A stretch of 64,000 bases of DNA from Pegea sp. RAD2-039 (Eukaryota; Chordata; Thaliacea; Salpida; Salpidae). The stretch is taken from NCBI GenBank assembly GCA_034620365.1, contig JAQGEQ010000219.1, forward strand, positions 62,001 to 126,000, given 5' to 3'. Each line of letters starts with the position of its first letter. Within the stretch, counting starts at the first letter, position 1. The notes beneath the pieces were generated by a model. That model saw nothing but the letters and a program-made list of their open reading frames with translations, searched no databases and was not told where the DNA came from. A program made the translations under genes and the position numbers. Of the stretch, positions 46,270 through 58,884 are shown piece by piece.

Positions 46270-46560
46270 TTAAAAGTTACAAATTCAGACTTTGCGGGCT
46301 GGATTATGAGCTGCCAGTTTATAGACCATTTTTATACAGTGTGTAGTACAGTTTGAAGGATTACAAGATAACAGCTTAACGTCATCTGCACACACAAACA
46401 CACTGACATCATCTACTGCTAGTAGTCTTCTGATGAGGTCCTTAATGAAAATTGAAAAAAGAAGGGTACCCAGAAAGAAACTATGGAACACTACTGATGA
46501 CTTGACTAGGCGTAGGTAAAGAGCCTAAAGATCATTTAAAGGAGTAACTCTAAAGCGCGA
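46270..46560 (-). mobile_element. Reverse-transcriptase fragment of the same LINE family
   Basis: On the minus strand this reads TLLFSIFIKDLIRRLLAVDD then SVFVCADDVKLLS, the segment spanning the GPLLF..FI.DL motif and the catalytic ADD, followed by HCIKMVYKLAAHNPARKV. It corresponds to 39780-39990 of the larger copy and keeps the ADD that is broken there. It is a short isolated fragment. Confidence 0.8.
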
Positions 46561-47410
46561 CGTTTGGGACTAATAATCATTGATGGCATTAATGAGATTA
46601 CGGACGATGTTTACTGTTTGGCTCAATTATTTGGTTGGGGAAAATGTGATATATTTGAAATGTAAGACAGTAAAGTATTTTACCGCTGACGTAAATGTGT
46701 TGAATCCAGTTAATATAGTAAGACAACTGTCAATTGATCGTAAGCTTGTTGTTAAGTAGTGCGCATCGTTAACGTATTTGTTGTTCTTAGCCGCCTGATA
46801 TATTTTAATATAAAGTCATTTTAATTACAGTTAGCATTTACTTTACAAACTTAAATTTTTTTTTAGTTTTGGTAATAATAGAATTAAACTGAAAAAATCT
46901 AAATTTATTTGTTGTTCCTTTTTAGTAAAAAAGCATTTTGATGAAGAAACTCTCTTAAAAAAAAATTGAAATTAGTCTAAACTAAATCTTATAAGATATT
47001 TTAAAGTATTAAAACTATTTTAATTATTTATACCTATCATTTTTTACACTTAATTTTTTTATAACTAGGTGTTTATTTTCAAAAATTTTATTTGAAATTG
47101 TACTTTAAAATTACTAAAAAAAGAACATTTTTTTTTAAAGCAAATATTTAATTTGAAAAAAATCGATATATAAAAGATGTTGCAATAAAATTATCAACGT
47201 TTCAACCTTTTGTTTGTTTTTTAATCGTTATAGATAAATTATAATTTATTATTTGTGAATTTTAAAGTTATTTTTTCTTATTTTTTGAAAGTTTATCAAA
47301 TTATAGATTTTTTATTATAGACAGTTTTTATTGATATTTTTTTCTTCTATATTTCATTATATCTTGTTTTTTATAAGTTTATTAATTCTTTGATAAAAAC
47401 TTTTTTGTAG
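46561..47410. other. AT-rich upstream region of NFX1
   Basis: No gene is seen. The region ends at an acceptor-like AAACTTTTTTGTAG (ending 47410), 60 nt before the NFX1 ATG. Confidence 0.45.
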
Positions 47411-47470
47411 TTTCTAAGAATAGTTTATATATTAAAAAATTAAAAATCTGGAGTTGGATTTTTACAACAA

Positions 47471-50400
47471 ATGACTTCAAACTCTCAAGTAAGGTTTTTA
47501 TGAAAACTGAAAAATATTAAATTCAAATATTTTTAGAATTTAAATCCAGAAGCCTTACCTTTCCAACCACAAAATACTTCTCAATTTTCTGGTAAAATAT
47601 TTAACCTGATTCTGAAACTTTTTTAGAAATTCTTTTATTTTAGGATCTTCTCATCAATCTAATATACGAAGAGAAAATGGAAATAGGCAACAAAATCGAT
47701 TCAGCTTCAGGTATCATGAAAATAGATTTCAACCTCCTAACCTAGAACCATCAAGCCATCAAAATGAAAGATCAAATCATCAAAATGAAAGATCAAATCA
47801 TCAAAATGAAAGATTGAATCATCAAAATGAAAGATCAAATCATCAAAATGAAAGATCAAATCATCAAAATGAAAGATTGAATCAACAAATATCAACATCT
47901 AAAGAGCAGATTTCTTCTAAAGCTTCAAATTTGTATAAAAAACAAAGCTTTTCTAAAAAACAAAAATCTTCTAAAAGTCAAAGATCTTCCAAAGATCAAG
48001 GATCTTCTAAAGATCAAGGATCTTCTAAAAATAAAGGTTCTTTTAAAGATCAAGGTTCTTCTAAAGATCAAGGTTCTTCTAAAGATCAAGGTTCTTCTAA
48101 AAATCAAGGTTCTTCTAAAAATCAAGAATCTTCTAAAGATCAAGGATCTTCTAAAAATCAAGGATCTTCTAAAAATCAAGGATCTTCTAAAGATCAAGGA
48201 TCTACTAAAGATCAAGGATCTTCCAAAGATCAAGGATCTTCTAAAGATCAAGGATCTTCCAAAGATCAAGGATCTTCCAAAGATCAAGGATCTTCTAAAA
48301 ATCAAGGATCTTCTAAAAATCAAGGTTCTTCTAAAAATCAAGGATCTTCTAAAAATCAAGGATCTTCTAAAGATCAAGGATCTTCTAAAGATCAAGGATC
48401 TACTAAAGATCAAGGATCTTCTAAAGATCAAGGATCTTCTAAAAATCAAGGATCTTCTAAAAATCAAGGATCTTCTAAAAATCAAGGATCTTCTAAAAAT
48501 CAAGGATCTTCTAAAGATCAAGGATCTACTAAAGATCAAGGATCTTCTAAAGATCAAGGATCTTCCAAAGATCAAGGATCTTCTAAAGATCAAGGATCTT
48601 CTAAAAATAAAGGTTCTTTTAAAGATCAAGGTTCTTCTAAAGATCAAGGTTCTTCTAAAGATCAAGGTTCTTCTAAAGATCAAGGTTCTTCTAAAAATCA
48701 AGGATCTTCTAAAAATCAAGGATCTTCTAAAGATCAAGGATCTACTAAAGATCAAGGATCTTCTAAAGATCAAGGATCTTCTAAAAATCAAGGATCTTCT
48801 AAAAATCAAGGATCTTCTAAAAATCAAGGATCTTCTAAAAATCAAGGATCTTCTAAAGATCAAGGATCTACTAAAGATCAAGGATCTTCTAAAGATCAAG
48901 GATCTTCCAAAGATCAAGGATCTTCTAAAGATCAAGGATCTTCCAAAGATCAAGGATCTTCTAAAGATCAAGGATCTTCTAAAGATCAAGGATCTTTTAA
49001 AGATCAAGGATCTTTTAAAGATCAAATCTCTAGCAAATCTTTGGAGTAATTTTTTAAACAATAAAATCTTCTTAATTTAATATTTTATAAATTTGCAGAA
49101 GTTTTAAAACAAAGAAGAGATGGGAAAAACAGAAGAAGAAAACTGAAAATAATTTCAAAGATTCTGAAGTAGATGAAAAAAAGTAAAAAAAATTGTAGAA
49201 TAAAAAAATCTATTTTTTTAGAGTGAAACAAAAAAAGAAGTTCTCAAAAGTGATGAAGAACAGGCTGGTTAGTATATGGTTGCTAAGAGATGGTTGCTAT
49301 GACAACCAACTACTTGCAGATCTTATAATGGAACAATTAACTGAAGGAATCTACGAATGTTTAGTTTGTTATGACGTCATCAAACCTTTCCACGCTATTT
49401 GGAGTTGTTCAGTTTGTTATCATATATTTCATCTAAGTTGTATCAAACAATGGTTCAAAAGTAGTTCAAAACAACAAACAGGTCTTCATGACTCTCATGA
49501 TGTCATCAACTAACTGATGACGTCATCAGGTTGGAACTGCCCGGCTTGTCGGTCATCGTATCAGCAATGTCCAAATGTCTATCAATGTTTTTGTGGCAAA
49601 CAACGCAACCCGCTTTTCATTCCCGGGGAATCACCTCATTCATGTGGCTCTATTTGTGGAAGAAAAAGAAGAGGCAATTGTTCACATCCATGTAACAAGT
49701 AAGTTGTGACGTCATCAGTAGAGTTGTGACGTAATTTATTTTTGACCAGATGGTGTCATCCTGGAGCATGTCCTAAATGTCCGGTGATGTCGGAGCAGTT
49801 TTGTGGATGTGGAAAGACATCAATTGTAAAAAGATGTCATCAACAAGAGTTCTTTTCTTGTCATCAAATATGTAACAAATTATTAAACTGTCAACGTCAT
49901 CGTTGTCAACTTACTTGTCATGATGGTCAATGTAAAGAGTGTGACGTCATCATCGAAGAAGGTAACTGAATGATGATGTAATGATGACGTCATCGTTTCA
50001 TTTCATTTTCAGACTGTTTTTGTGGTAAAAAGAAGCGAAGTCGAAAATGTAGTGATGACGTCATCGGTGGTTTTAGTTGCAATGCTGTTTGTGATCGGTA
50101 AGTGACTTTATCTGTTCTATATGACGTAATCACTTCCTGATGACGTCATCACTTTTACAGCTTACTTGATTGTGGTAATCACCGTTGTCAACAAAATTGT
50201 CATTTTGATAAATGTCAAAAATGTCAACTTTTACCTGAAAATGTTCAAACTTGTGTCTGTGGTCAAACATCAATCAGTGACGTCATTGTCGGTGGTTCCC
50301 CGGTTACTAGAAAGTCTTGTTTGGATCTAATTCCAAATTGCAATAAAGTAATTCAACAATTTAATCTTTCCAAAAAAAATTTTAATCTTTTTTAATGTTT

Positions 50401-53400
50401 ACAAACTGTTTTTGCAGATTTGTAACAAACCTTTAAAATGCAGCGGAGAAGAAATACATTTTTGTCAACAAACTTGTCACCAGGGTGAATGTGAACCTTG
50501 TTCAAATGCTACAACTCAAATAATTTGCAGGTTTTTTAATCGGAAACACTTTTTTTCATTTCAATTAAAAACTATTTTGTAGATGTTCGAAAACTAAGAA
50601 GCGTTTTACATGTCGCGAATATTATGACGTCATCAGTAAAAACAACGAAGTTATTTGTAAAAAAAAATGTAATAAGAAGAAAAATTGCGGAAGACACAAA
50701 TGTCAAGAAGCTTGTTGCACGGTGAGTGGTATGACGTCATCAGCTACATGTGACATCATCAACTACATGTGACATCATCAACTACATGTGACATCATCAA
50801 CTACATGTGACATCATCAACTACATGTGACGTCATCAACTACATGTGACATCATCAACTACATGTGACATCATCAACTACATGTGACATCATCAACTAAA
50901 TGTGATATCATCAACTACATGTGACATCAACTACATGTGACATCATCAACTACATGTGACATCATCAACTACATGTGACATCACCAAATACATGTGACAT
51001 CATCAACTACATATGACATCATCAACTACATGTGACATCATCAACTACATGTGACATCAACTACATGTGAAATCATCAACTACATGTGACATCATCAACT
51101 ACATGTGACATCATCAACTACATGTGACATCATCAACTACATGTGACATCATCAACTACATGTGACATCATCAACTACATGTGACATCATCAACTACATG
51201 TGACATCATCAACTACATGTGACATCATCAACTACATGTGACATCATCAACTACATGTGACATCATCAACTACATGTGACATCATCAACTACATACATGA
51301 CATCATCAACTACATGTGACATCATCAACTACATGTAACATCATCAACTACATGTGACATCATCAACTACATGTGACATCATCAACTACATGTGACATCA
51401 TCAACTACATGTTACGTCATCAACTACATGTGACATCATCAACTACATGTGACATCACCAACTACATGTGACATCATCAACTAAATGTGACATCATCAAC
51501 TACATGTGACATCATCAACTACATGTGACATCATCAACTACATGTGACATCATCAACTACATATGACATCATCAACTACATGTGACATCATCAACTACAT
51601 GTAACATCATCAACTACATGTGACATCATCAACTACATGTGACATCATCAACTACATGTGACATCATCAACTAAATGTGACATCATCAACTACATGTGAC
51701 ATCACCAACTACATGTGACATCATCAACTACATGTGACGTCATCAACTACATGTGACATCACCAACTACATGTGACATCATCAACTACATGTGACGTCAT
51801 CAACTACATGTGACATCATCAACTACATGTGACGTCATCAACTACATGTGACATCATCAACTACATGTGACATCATCAACTACATGTGACATCATCAACT
51901 AAATGTGACATCATCAACTACATGTGACATCATCAACTACATGTGACATCATCAACTACATGTGACATCATCAACTACATATGACACAACTACATGTGAC
52001 ATCATCAACTACATGTGACATCATCAACTACATGTGACATCATCAACTACATGTGACATCACCAACTACATGTGACATCATCAACTACATGTGACGTCAT
52101 CAACTACATGTGACATCATCAACTACATGTGACATCATCAACTACATGTGACGTCATCAACTACATGTGACATCATCAACTACATGTGACATCATCAACT
52201 ACATGTGACATCATCAACTACATGTGACATCATCAACTACATGTGACATCATCAACTACATGTGACATCATCAACTACATGTGACATCATCAACTACATG
52301 TGACATCATCAACTACATGTGACATCATCAACTACATGTGACATCATCAACTACATGTGACATCATCAACTACATGTGACATCATCAACTACATGTGACA
52401 TCATCAACTACATGTGACATCATCAACTACATGTGACGTCATCAACTACATGTGACATCATCAACTACATGTGACATCATCAACTACATGTGACATCATC
52501 AACTACATGTGACGTCATCAACTACATGTGACGTCATCAACTACATGTGACATCACCAACTACATGTGACGTCATCAACTACATGTGACGTCATCAACTT
52601 GTATTTTCTTTGCAGATTGCTGAACATGTTTGTGAAATGATTTGTGGAAGGAAATTAAGTTGTAATTTACATCGATGTGAAGAGTTTTGTCATCGCGGTC
52701 GATGTCACGTGTGTTATGACGTCAGCTTTGATGAATTAACTTGTTATTGTGGACAGCAAATAATATTTCCACCAATTCAATGTGGGACAAAACCACCTCA
52801 ATGTGAAAATACTTGTACAAGGTCTCATACATGCTCACATCCAGGTCAGTATATGACGTCATCTTCACTAAATGACGTCATTATTTCTCGAAAGTACGTC
52901 ACACGTGTCATATGGAAGAAGATTGTCCACCTTGTGTTGAATTGACCAAAAAAATTTGTAATTGTGGAAAAGTTCTTCGATCAAATATTCAATGTTTTAT
53001 TGAAAATGTGTCATGTGGACAAACATGTGACAAATTATTATCATGCTCACATCGTTGCTTGAAAATTTGCCACAAGTAGGTGACGTCATCATTTGTCAGT
53101 GTCGTCATCATCATCTGAAATATTTCAGGGCAAATTGTGTTGATGTAAATGATAAATGTAAACAACTTTGTCAAAAACTTCGACCCGTTTGTAACCATCC
53201 TTGTTTAATGACGTGTCATGATGGTTCGTGTCCTATTGATGACGTCATCTGTTCATTTCCTGTCACCGTCAATTGCCGATGTGGTCGAAAATCGAAGCAA
53301 CTTCGTTGTCATGACGAACGGCGACGTCGAAAGAAATCAAATTTTATGACATCATCAAATGATGAACAAATTGACATCACAGGTTACCTAGCAACTGATC

Positions 53401-54185
53401 AAATGTAAGTGATGACGTCATCAATTTTCAAACTTGTGATGACGTCATATATGACGTAGGTGGCAGATGGAATGTGATGACGTTTGTCTTGTTGAAATAC
53501 GAACTAAAAAGATGGCCGAGGCGTTACAGATTGATGACGTCACTACTTCGAAACCAGATGATATTTATTCACAATTTCTTCGCGATAGTTACAAGTAAGT
53601 GGTGATGACGTCATCACGTCTTTCACTCCACTAATGACGTCATCAACAGAAATAATTTGAAGTTTTTTTCTCAAATTGAAAATGATTTAAAACATTTAAT
53701 TGAAAATGTAAATTGGATGAATTTGAAAAGTAAAAATCATTCGTTTGTTGCTATGAAGAAGGAAAAGCGTCGTGTAAGTAATGACGTCATCATCTTGATG
53801 TTATGATGACGTCATCATCTTTTTTCAGTTGATCCATGAACTTGCTGAGGTGTTTAAATGTCGAAGTGTAAGTTTTGATAAAGAACCAAATAGATATGTG
53901 TGTGTTACTGCAATTCAAAATATTAGCTGTGAACCACGTCATTTGCTGACGTCATCAAATAAACCATTGATGACGTCACAAGTCAATTTGACGTCATCTC
54001 TTCGAGACGATAGGTTTGTACGAAAATAGTTGAAAATAAAAATTTTACGTTTTTCTCTTCACAGAATTCCACTCAGACTTGCTCCTTATAGATCAGCTGC
54101 TGTGACGTCATCAGCTGTGACGTCATCAAGTATTGCGAAATCGCGACCAAGCAAGCCCTTCGATTACTTTGATGCAACTGATTAA
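47471..54185 (+). CDS. NFX1: NFX1 transcriptional regulator (RING-like, NF-X1 fingers, R3H), 19 exons
   Basis: About 1302 residues. Exons are 47471-47488, 47537-47591, 47644-49045, 49099-49168 (or 49182), 49222-49267, 49320-49481, 49530-49698, 49750-49961, 50013-50097, 50161-50347, 50418-50530, 50583-50721, 52616-52844, 52895-53075, 53129-53404, 53460-53594, 53650-53773, 53829-54013 and 54065-54185. The N-terminal 490 residues are low complexity: NHQNERS heptads, then about 57 [12 protein letters not shown] hexads. A RING/PHD-like finger follows ([35 protein letters not shown]). NF-X1 cysteine repeats come next ([50 protein letters not shown]). An R3H domain carries [11 protein letters not shown] (R-x3-H kept) and [11 protein letters not shown]. 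The end, [10 protein letters not shown], is the family C-terminus. The junction between exons 4 and 6 is ambiguous, because a continuous reading through 49223-49319 is also open. Exons after 49320 are dense in translated palindromes (DVI, VTSS, LTSS). Confidence 0.93.
47755..47885 (+). repeat. Coding 21-bp repeat (NHQNERS) in NFX1 exon 3
   Basis: About six tandem copies of a 21-bp unit, AATCATCAAAATGAAAGATC plus A, encode [14 protein letters not shown]. Confidence 0.92.
47990..49020 (+). repeat. Coding 18-bp repeat ([12 protein letters not shown]) in NFX1 exon 3
   Basis: About 57 tandem copies of GGATCTTCTAAAGATCAA keep the reading frame throughout. Variation is mostly D/N at one position, with rare S to T or F. 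Higher-order blocks repeat about every 200-370 bp. The opposite strand is also open for 378 codons, purely because of the unit sequence. Confidence 0.95.
50722..52615 (+). repeat. 19-bp minisatellite forming an NFX1 intron
   Basis: About 97 copies of TGACATCATCAACTACATG run from the splice donor (GTGAGTGGTATGACGTCATC) to just before the acceptor (TTTTCTTTGCAG). Some units read TGACGTCATCA, showing derivation from the dispersed palindrome. A few single-unit deletions and truncations are present (for example near 50920 and 51050). Confidence 0.97.
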
Positions 54186-56299
54186 TATATTTGGTTTGCG
54201 ATAAAAATAAACGTTAAAAAATTGATTCGAAGTTTTTTAAAGATTTCAAAAGAAATTTCCAAATTTAAGAAACTAATTTAGATATTCAAATGGAAGTTTG
54301 AAAAAGTAACAATTTTGAGCAAGACACAAAAAGATACAAACTTGTGATTTGCATCAATATCATCAATCTATTATTTTATTTATATTTCAAAGTGCTGATA
54401 ATAATTTTAAACAAAAAATGATTCTTAAATTAAAAATAACAATTTTAAATATATTTTAAAAGAAAATCCATTTATGTAAATCGACTCTTTAGATAAGCAA
54501 ATAATTCTAATATTTATTTGGATTTCAAAAATATTATTGATATTTTGTAAATTGTTAAAATACAATTAAAGTTAGTTATTTAATTTAAGGTTTATTGTTA
54601 CTTATTTTGAATTTGGTTTCAAACAACCTACATGCCATCATTTAAATGACAAAATATGTGTCGAGAAAAATACTGATACAAAACTGTGTCTTTAAATCAA
54701 TTACATCAGAATTATTCTTGATCTATAGCATCTCAGACTTTATCATCTGTTTTTATTGAGAAATACAAATTGATTTTCTTAAGCTGACATTTCGTTTAAG
54801 TCACTCAAAAGTTTTTAACTGATGAAAAAGAAATTAATTTAACAAGAAAATCTGACAACCAGATGTAATTCGATTTGCTCACAACTTTTGATACAGAGCT
54901 AAGAATAAAAAGAAATTATTTAGACATTTAAAACTATACGACTGTTTTCAACAGAAAGTATTTTTCAATTCAAATTTATTCAGCGACAAAATGTTTTTTT
55001 TAGATTATAAGTGATGAGTGATCATAACTTTGAGAGATCATACTTCACCTAAGCTAATTACAGGTAACTTGACAGCTTATTAATAATGAAGATACAAATG
55101 CAGCAGTCGTTCGCATTCTAAGCATTTTCGATCACCAAACACAAGAATTAGATTTAATAATCTTAAATGTTTCGACGTGGTATTCGACTTTGCTGACTTG
55201 GTTTCTAATATGAAGCTCAATAAATACAGAAATATATTTGATAAGATTTAATTATAAGAGTCATTAAAATAAATTTATTTTTATATGAACATTATTAAGC
55301 ACTTAAAATTGTTGTCTAAGATAATTCAAATATATTTTAGATATGGTGTATCATGGAATAAAGTACATAGAAAGCTTAAAATATAAAAATGCTTTAAAAT
55401 AATTTTATTATTTTGAAATCGATGTTTATTTATATGACAATATATTTAAAAAAGTTAATTTTCTGACTTTTATATTTTGTAATCTGATATATAGTGTTTT
55501 TATGGGTGTTATGGCAATCAAACCATCCGGGAAACTGTCTCTGCAAATTTTTGCAAACCAAATTTATTTACAAATTTTTACAGATTTATTTTTGATTTAA
55601 AATTATTTATAGAGAAAAATTAAAACATTTATTATTTTTTGAAATTTATTTTTTGTTTTTTATTAATTTTAATTACTTTTATTCTATTTAAATAGTTAGA
55701 AATTTAAATATTTTTGAACCTTAGATTTTCTTATTTATTACCATATAACTAAAACTAAATTAACTAAAATGATAAATTTTAAATTTATTAATAATAAAAA
55801 AAATTATTTTTATCATCATTTAGTCAAACACAACTCACTAAATTAAAAGAAATAAATAATTGTTATTATTTTTATACCCAAATTATGTTATTCTGAATTA
55901 TACTATTTTAATTTTTTGTTTTTTTATTATATTTCTTACTTATCTTAATTTTAAATTTTTTTGTTCCTTTTTTAAATAACAACAAATATTTTACAGTTTA
56001 TTTACATTTGATTAATTTCTTTAAATTATTAATTAAATGAAATTTGTAAAACTCTTTTTTGTTCAAACTTTCTAAAACAAATGAAAGTTTCAGGTAAACT
56101 ATCTTTAGTATCTTTTAAACATTTGATTAATTTCAAATAATTTCAATTTTTTAGGTATTTTGATGGAAAAATTCTAATTTTTCCAAAATTTACAAGAAAA
56201 TGAACAAAAATTTCCAATTTGTTTCAATCATTTAAAACTTTAAAAGGTTTGTTCTTCTTGTTTAAAGTTGATGTTAAATAACATTTTTTTGTCTTTTAG
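54186..56299. other. AT-rich intergenic region between NFX1 and ZFAND4
   Basis: No gene is recognised. No TGACGTCA is present. The region ends with an acceptor (TTTTTTTGTCTTTTAG, ending 56299) 9 nt before the ZFAND4 ATG. Confidence 0.5.
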
Positions 56300-56308
56300 A
56301 CCTCCAAG

Positions 56309-58371
56309 ATGCTAGTAATTATCAAATCTTTAACAGGAACATGCTTTGAATTAATAGTCTCAGCTTATGAAACTATTTTATCATTAAAAACTAAAATCCA
56401 ACGTCTAGAAGGTGATCAATTTCAATTATCTTCAAATTTAATATTTTTGAATAATATTTTAGGAATTCCAACTTCCCAGCAACATTTAATTTGGCAAAAT
56501 TTACATTTAGAAGATGATAATTGTTTGCGTGATTATGAGTAAGCTCTTAGTTTTAATCTTTAGAACTCTAGTGTTTATTTTTAAGTCTTTATCTTCTGAT
56601 CTTCATTTTCCAACCTTATTTTTCTGATCATCATCTTCTGTCCTCATCTTCTGATCTTCATTTTCTGATTTTATTGATTTTTTAGCATTGTCGACGGTTG
56701 TACTTTGAAATTGGTTTTAGCAATGAGAGGTGGACCAATCAGTACGCGTAAAGGTAAGTAACAACATGACGTAATCACTTCTCTGGTGACGTATTTGATG
56801 ACGTAGTTAGCATTGATGAAGAACTTTCAACCTCAAATCTCTTTGATGATTCAATTAATGAAGATTTTTCACCACCTCCAAGCTCAACAAGCAAACGCCG
56901 CCAGGTGAGCTAACTACTAATGTGACATCGTCATACTGACGTCATCACTGTAGGTGACGTTGTTAGTTTATCGTGAAGGTGATCAAATCAATTTCTTTCG
57001 AGTTACAAATAGAGGAGATGGAACATTGACTCCATTTTCTGAGTCATACAGGTGATGACGTCATCAGTTATGTTTTGACGTCATACTCATTTAGTGTATC
57101 ACGTCATCAGTGATTCAACGCTCAACAACCATGAAGATGATAATGATGATGACGTCACAAGTCATGCGGTTCAAGGAATGATGACGTCACCAACTCCTCC
57201 TAAATTAAGACGAGTGCGAAAAATTTTGGAAAATAATTTAACAGCCACAAAAATGAAACAAGTTCGAAAGCAAATGCAAAATGTCTCGTTATTGGGGAAT
57301 CCCTTAAAACCAGAACCACCTAAAATGGTCTTTTTCATTTTTAGCTTCAATCTAACTGCAAAATAAAAAATTTTAATTTTCAGAAAAAGTCTGAAAATTT
57401 GAGAAAGTTAAAACCGATGACGTCATCAACAGATAATGATGTAATAGTGACGTCATCAGATTCAAAAGCTCGAAAATCGTTGTTTAATCGTCACGATCTT
57501 TATTTAAAATCTTATGGACTTTTTCAAGAAAGAAATTCTAATAAAGCTCCAAAAATGTATTTTTTTATCAAAATTATTTTTTGATGAATAATTTTTTTTT
57601 AGTTTTTTGGATTCAGAATCAAAACAAGAACCAAATTCATTTTCGCGTTTTCCTGCGTTACAAAACAAATTTGGATCAAAATCAAATTTTCATCAGGATC
57701 ATAAATATGATCGAAAACCTCTTGAAGAAGTCTCAGAAAATCTTTCTAAAAAAAATGTTCAGGTAAATCGATGTTTCGAAGTACAAATTTGTAAATTAAA
57801 CTTTAGAGCTTCTAAATTTATTTTATAGAATTCTACACGCGGCAAACTAGAAACGCGTCGTGACGTCATCGACTTCATCAACAAAACTGTCGATTCAAAA
57901 ACTCTTCAAGAAATTATCACAAAAGATGAGCCAAGTTAGTGATCGAATAATTGTGACGAATATCGAATAATCAATACATCATATTGATGTAACCAAGGTA
58001 ACAACGAGCAAAGCATTTGTTGTAAATCAAAATCAGCATTACAACGAAACGCTATTGTGAGTTGTCATGGCAACCAGCAACTGCCAACCACGTTGCCTCC
58101 TGTGAAAAAATCGAAAAAGAAGAGATGTTTTTTATGCGGCAAAAGAACAGGACTTGCTACTAGTTATGTTTGTCGGTATGACATCATCATATGATGACGT
58201 CACAACTGATAATGACGTCATATATTCGTTTACAGATGTGGTTTCAACTTTTGCGCAATTCATCGATACGCTGAACTTCATTCTTGTACTTTTGATTATA
58301 AAACTGCTGGAAGGAAAGTTCTTCAGACGACAAATCCACTTGTTCAAGCTCCAAAACTACCTAAAATTTAA
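56309..58371 (+). CDS. ZFAND4: ZFAND4 (ubiquitin-like + AN1 zinc finger), 11 exons
   Basis: Exons 56309-56411, 56463-56538, 56686-56753, 56807-56904, 56954-57051, 57111-57327, 57384-57556, 57603-57762, 57829-57934, 57998-58175 and 58236-58371 give about 470 residues in frame. The N-terminal ubiquitin-like domain is closely family-like: KSLTGTCFELIVSAYET, KTKIQRLEG, then IPTSQQHLIWQNLHLED, DIVDGCTLKLVLAMRGGPIS. The middle is disordered and Ser/Lys-rich, with translated palindromes (DDDVTSH, KPMTSST, NDVIVTSSD, RRDVIDFIN). The C-terminal AN1 zinc finger is KRCFLCGKRTGLATSYVCRC then GFNFCAIHRYAELHSCTFDY. The tail QAPKLPKI ends the protein. The first intron (56412-56462) can be read through in frame but would insert 17 non-conserved residues. 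Its cellular role is poorly known. A likely trans-splice acceptor lies 9 nt before the ATG. Confidence 0.93.
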
Positions 58372-58880
58372 TCCCTAATCTCCTCTTTGCCTTTTAAGAT
58401 CTTCTTTTCACTTTATCCGATCTTTCTGACTACACTTTTGATCACTGTACTATTTTACAAATTTTTGCTACAAATTACAAAAATGCTTTTTGTAAATAAT
58501 CGCAATAAATAAGGTTAAACGAAAAAGATAAATTTGATGAAATCTGTTTGAAAACCAACAAGTTGGTCCTAAAAAGTGATTTAATAAAATGATTTTTTGT
58601 TTCAATTACATTTGATTTACACTTTTTTGACCTTTTTCAATATTTCAACTTTTTAAATTTTAGAGATATTTAATAAAGTTCTGACAATATAAATAGTTCA
58701 ATTAATTATTAACAATTTTACACACCTTATATACTTCTTGATATTTTAAAATTCCTGAATAACTTATGTTTGTAAACTAACAAAATTTTCAAATTATTTG
58801 TCAATCTTGATTGTGAAGATAAAAATGGTAACTTTTTACTAATTTTATGCTAATTTGTAGCTTACAGTAAATAGAGCGTT
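58372..58880. other. ZFAND4 3' UTR and spacer
   Basis: AATAAA-like signals occur near 58505. No other gene is seen. Confidence 0.5.
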
Positions 58881-58884
58881 TTGA

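Noticed and set aside
47925..49061. 378-codon minus-strand open frame (LIFRRS repeats)
   Set aside because: It is the complement of the GSSKDQ satellite in NFX1 exon 3. The repeat unit lacks stops on either strand.
49223..49319. Continuous NFX1 reading [11 protein letters not shown] ... NQLLA instead of an intron at 49268-49319
   Set aside because: Not excluded, but the spliced reading [20 protein letters not shown] has standard splice sites, correct phases and a more natural composition.
50722..52615. Array resembling CRISPR or a protein repeat
   Set aside because: The 19-bp units are contiguous with no unique spacers, and the array lies exactly within an intron of a eukaryotic gene. The same applies to 20551-20983, 25385-27547 and 34418-36140.
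58057..58077. 21-nt intron in ZFAND4 (GTGAGT ... CAG)
   Set aside because: It is in frame with no stop and far shorter than any other intron here, so it is treated as coding.
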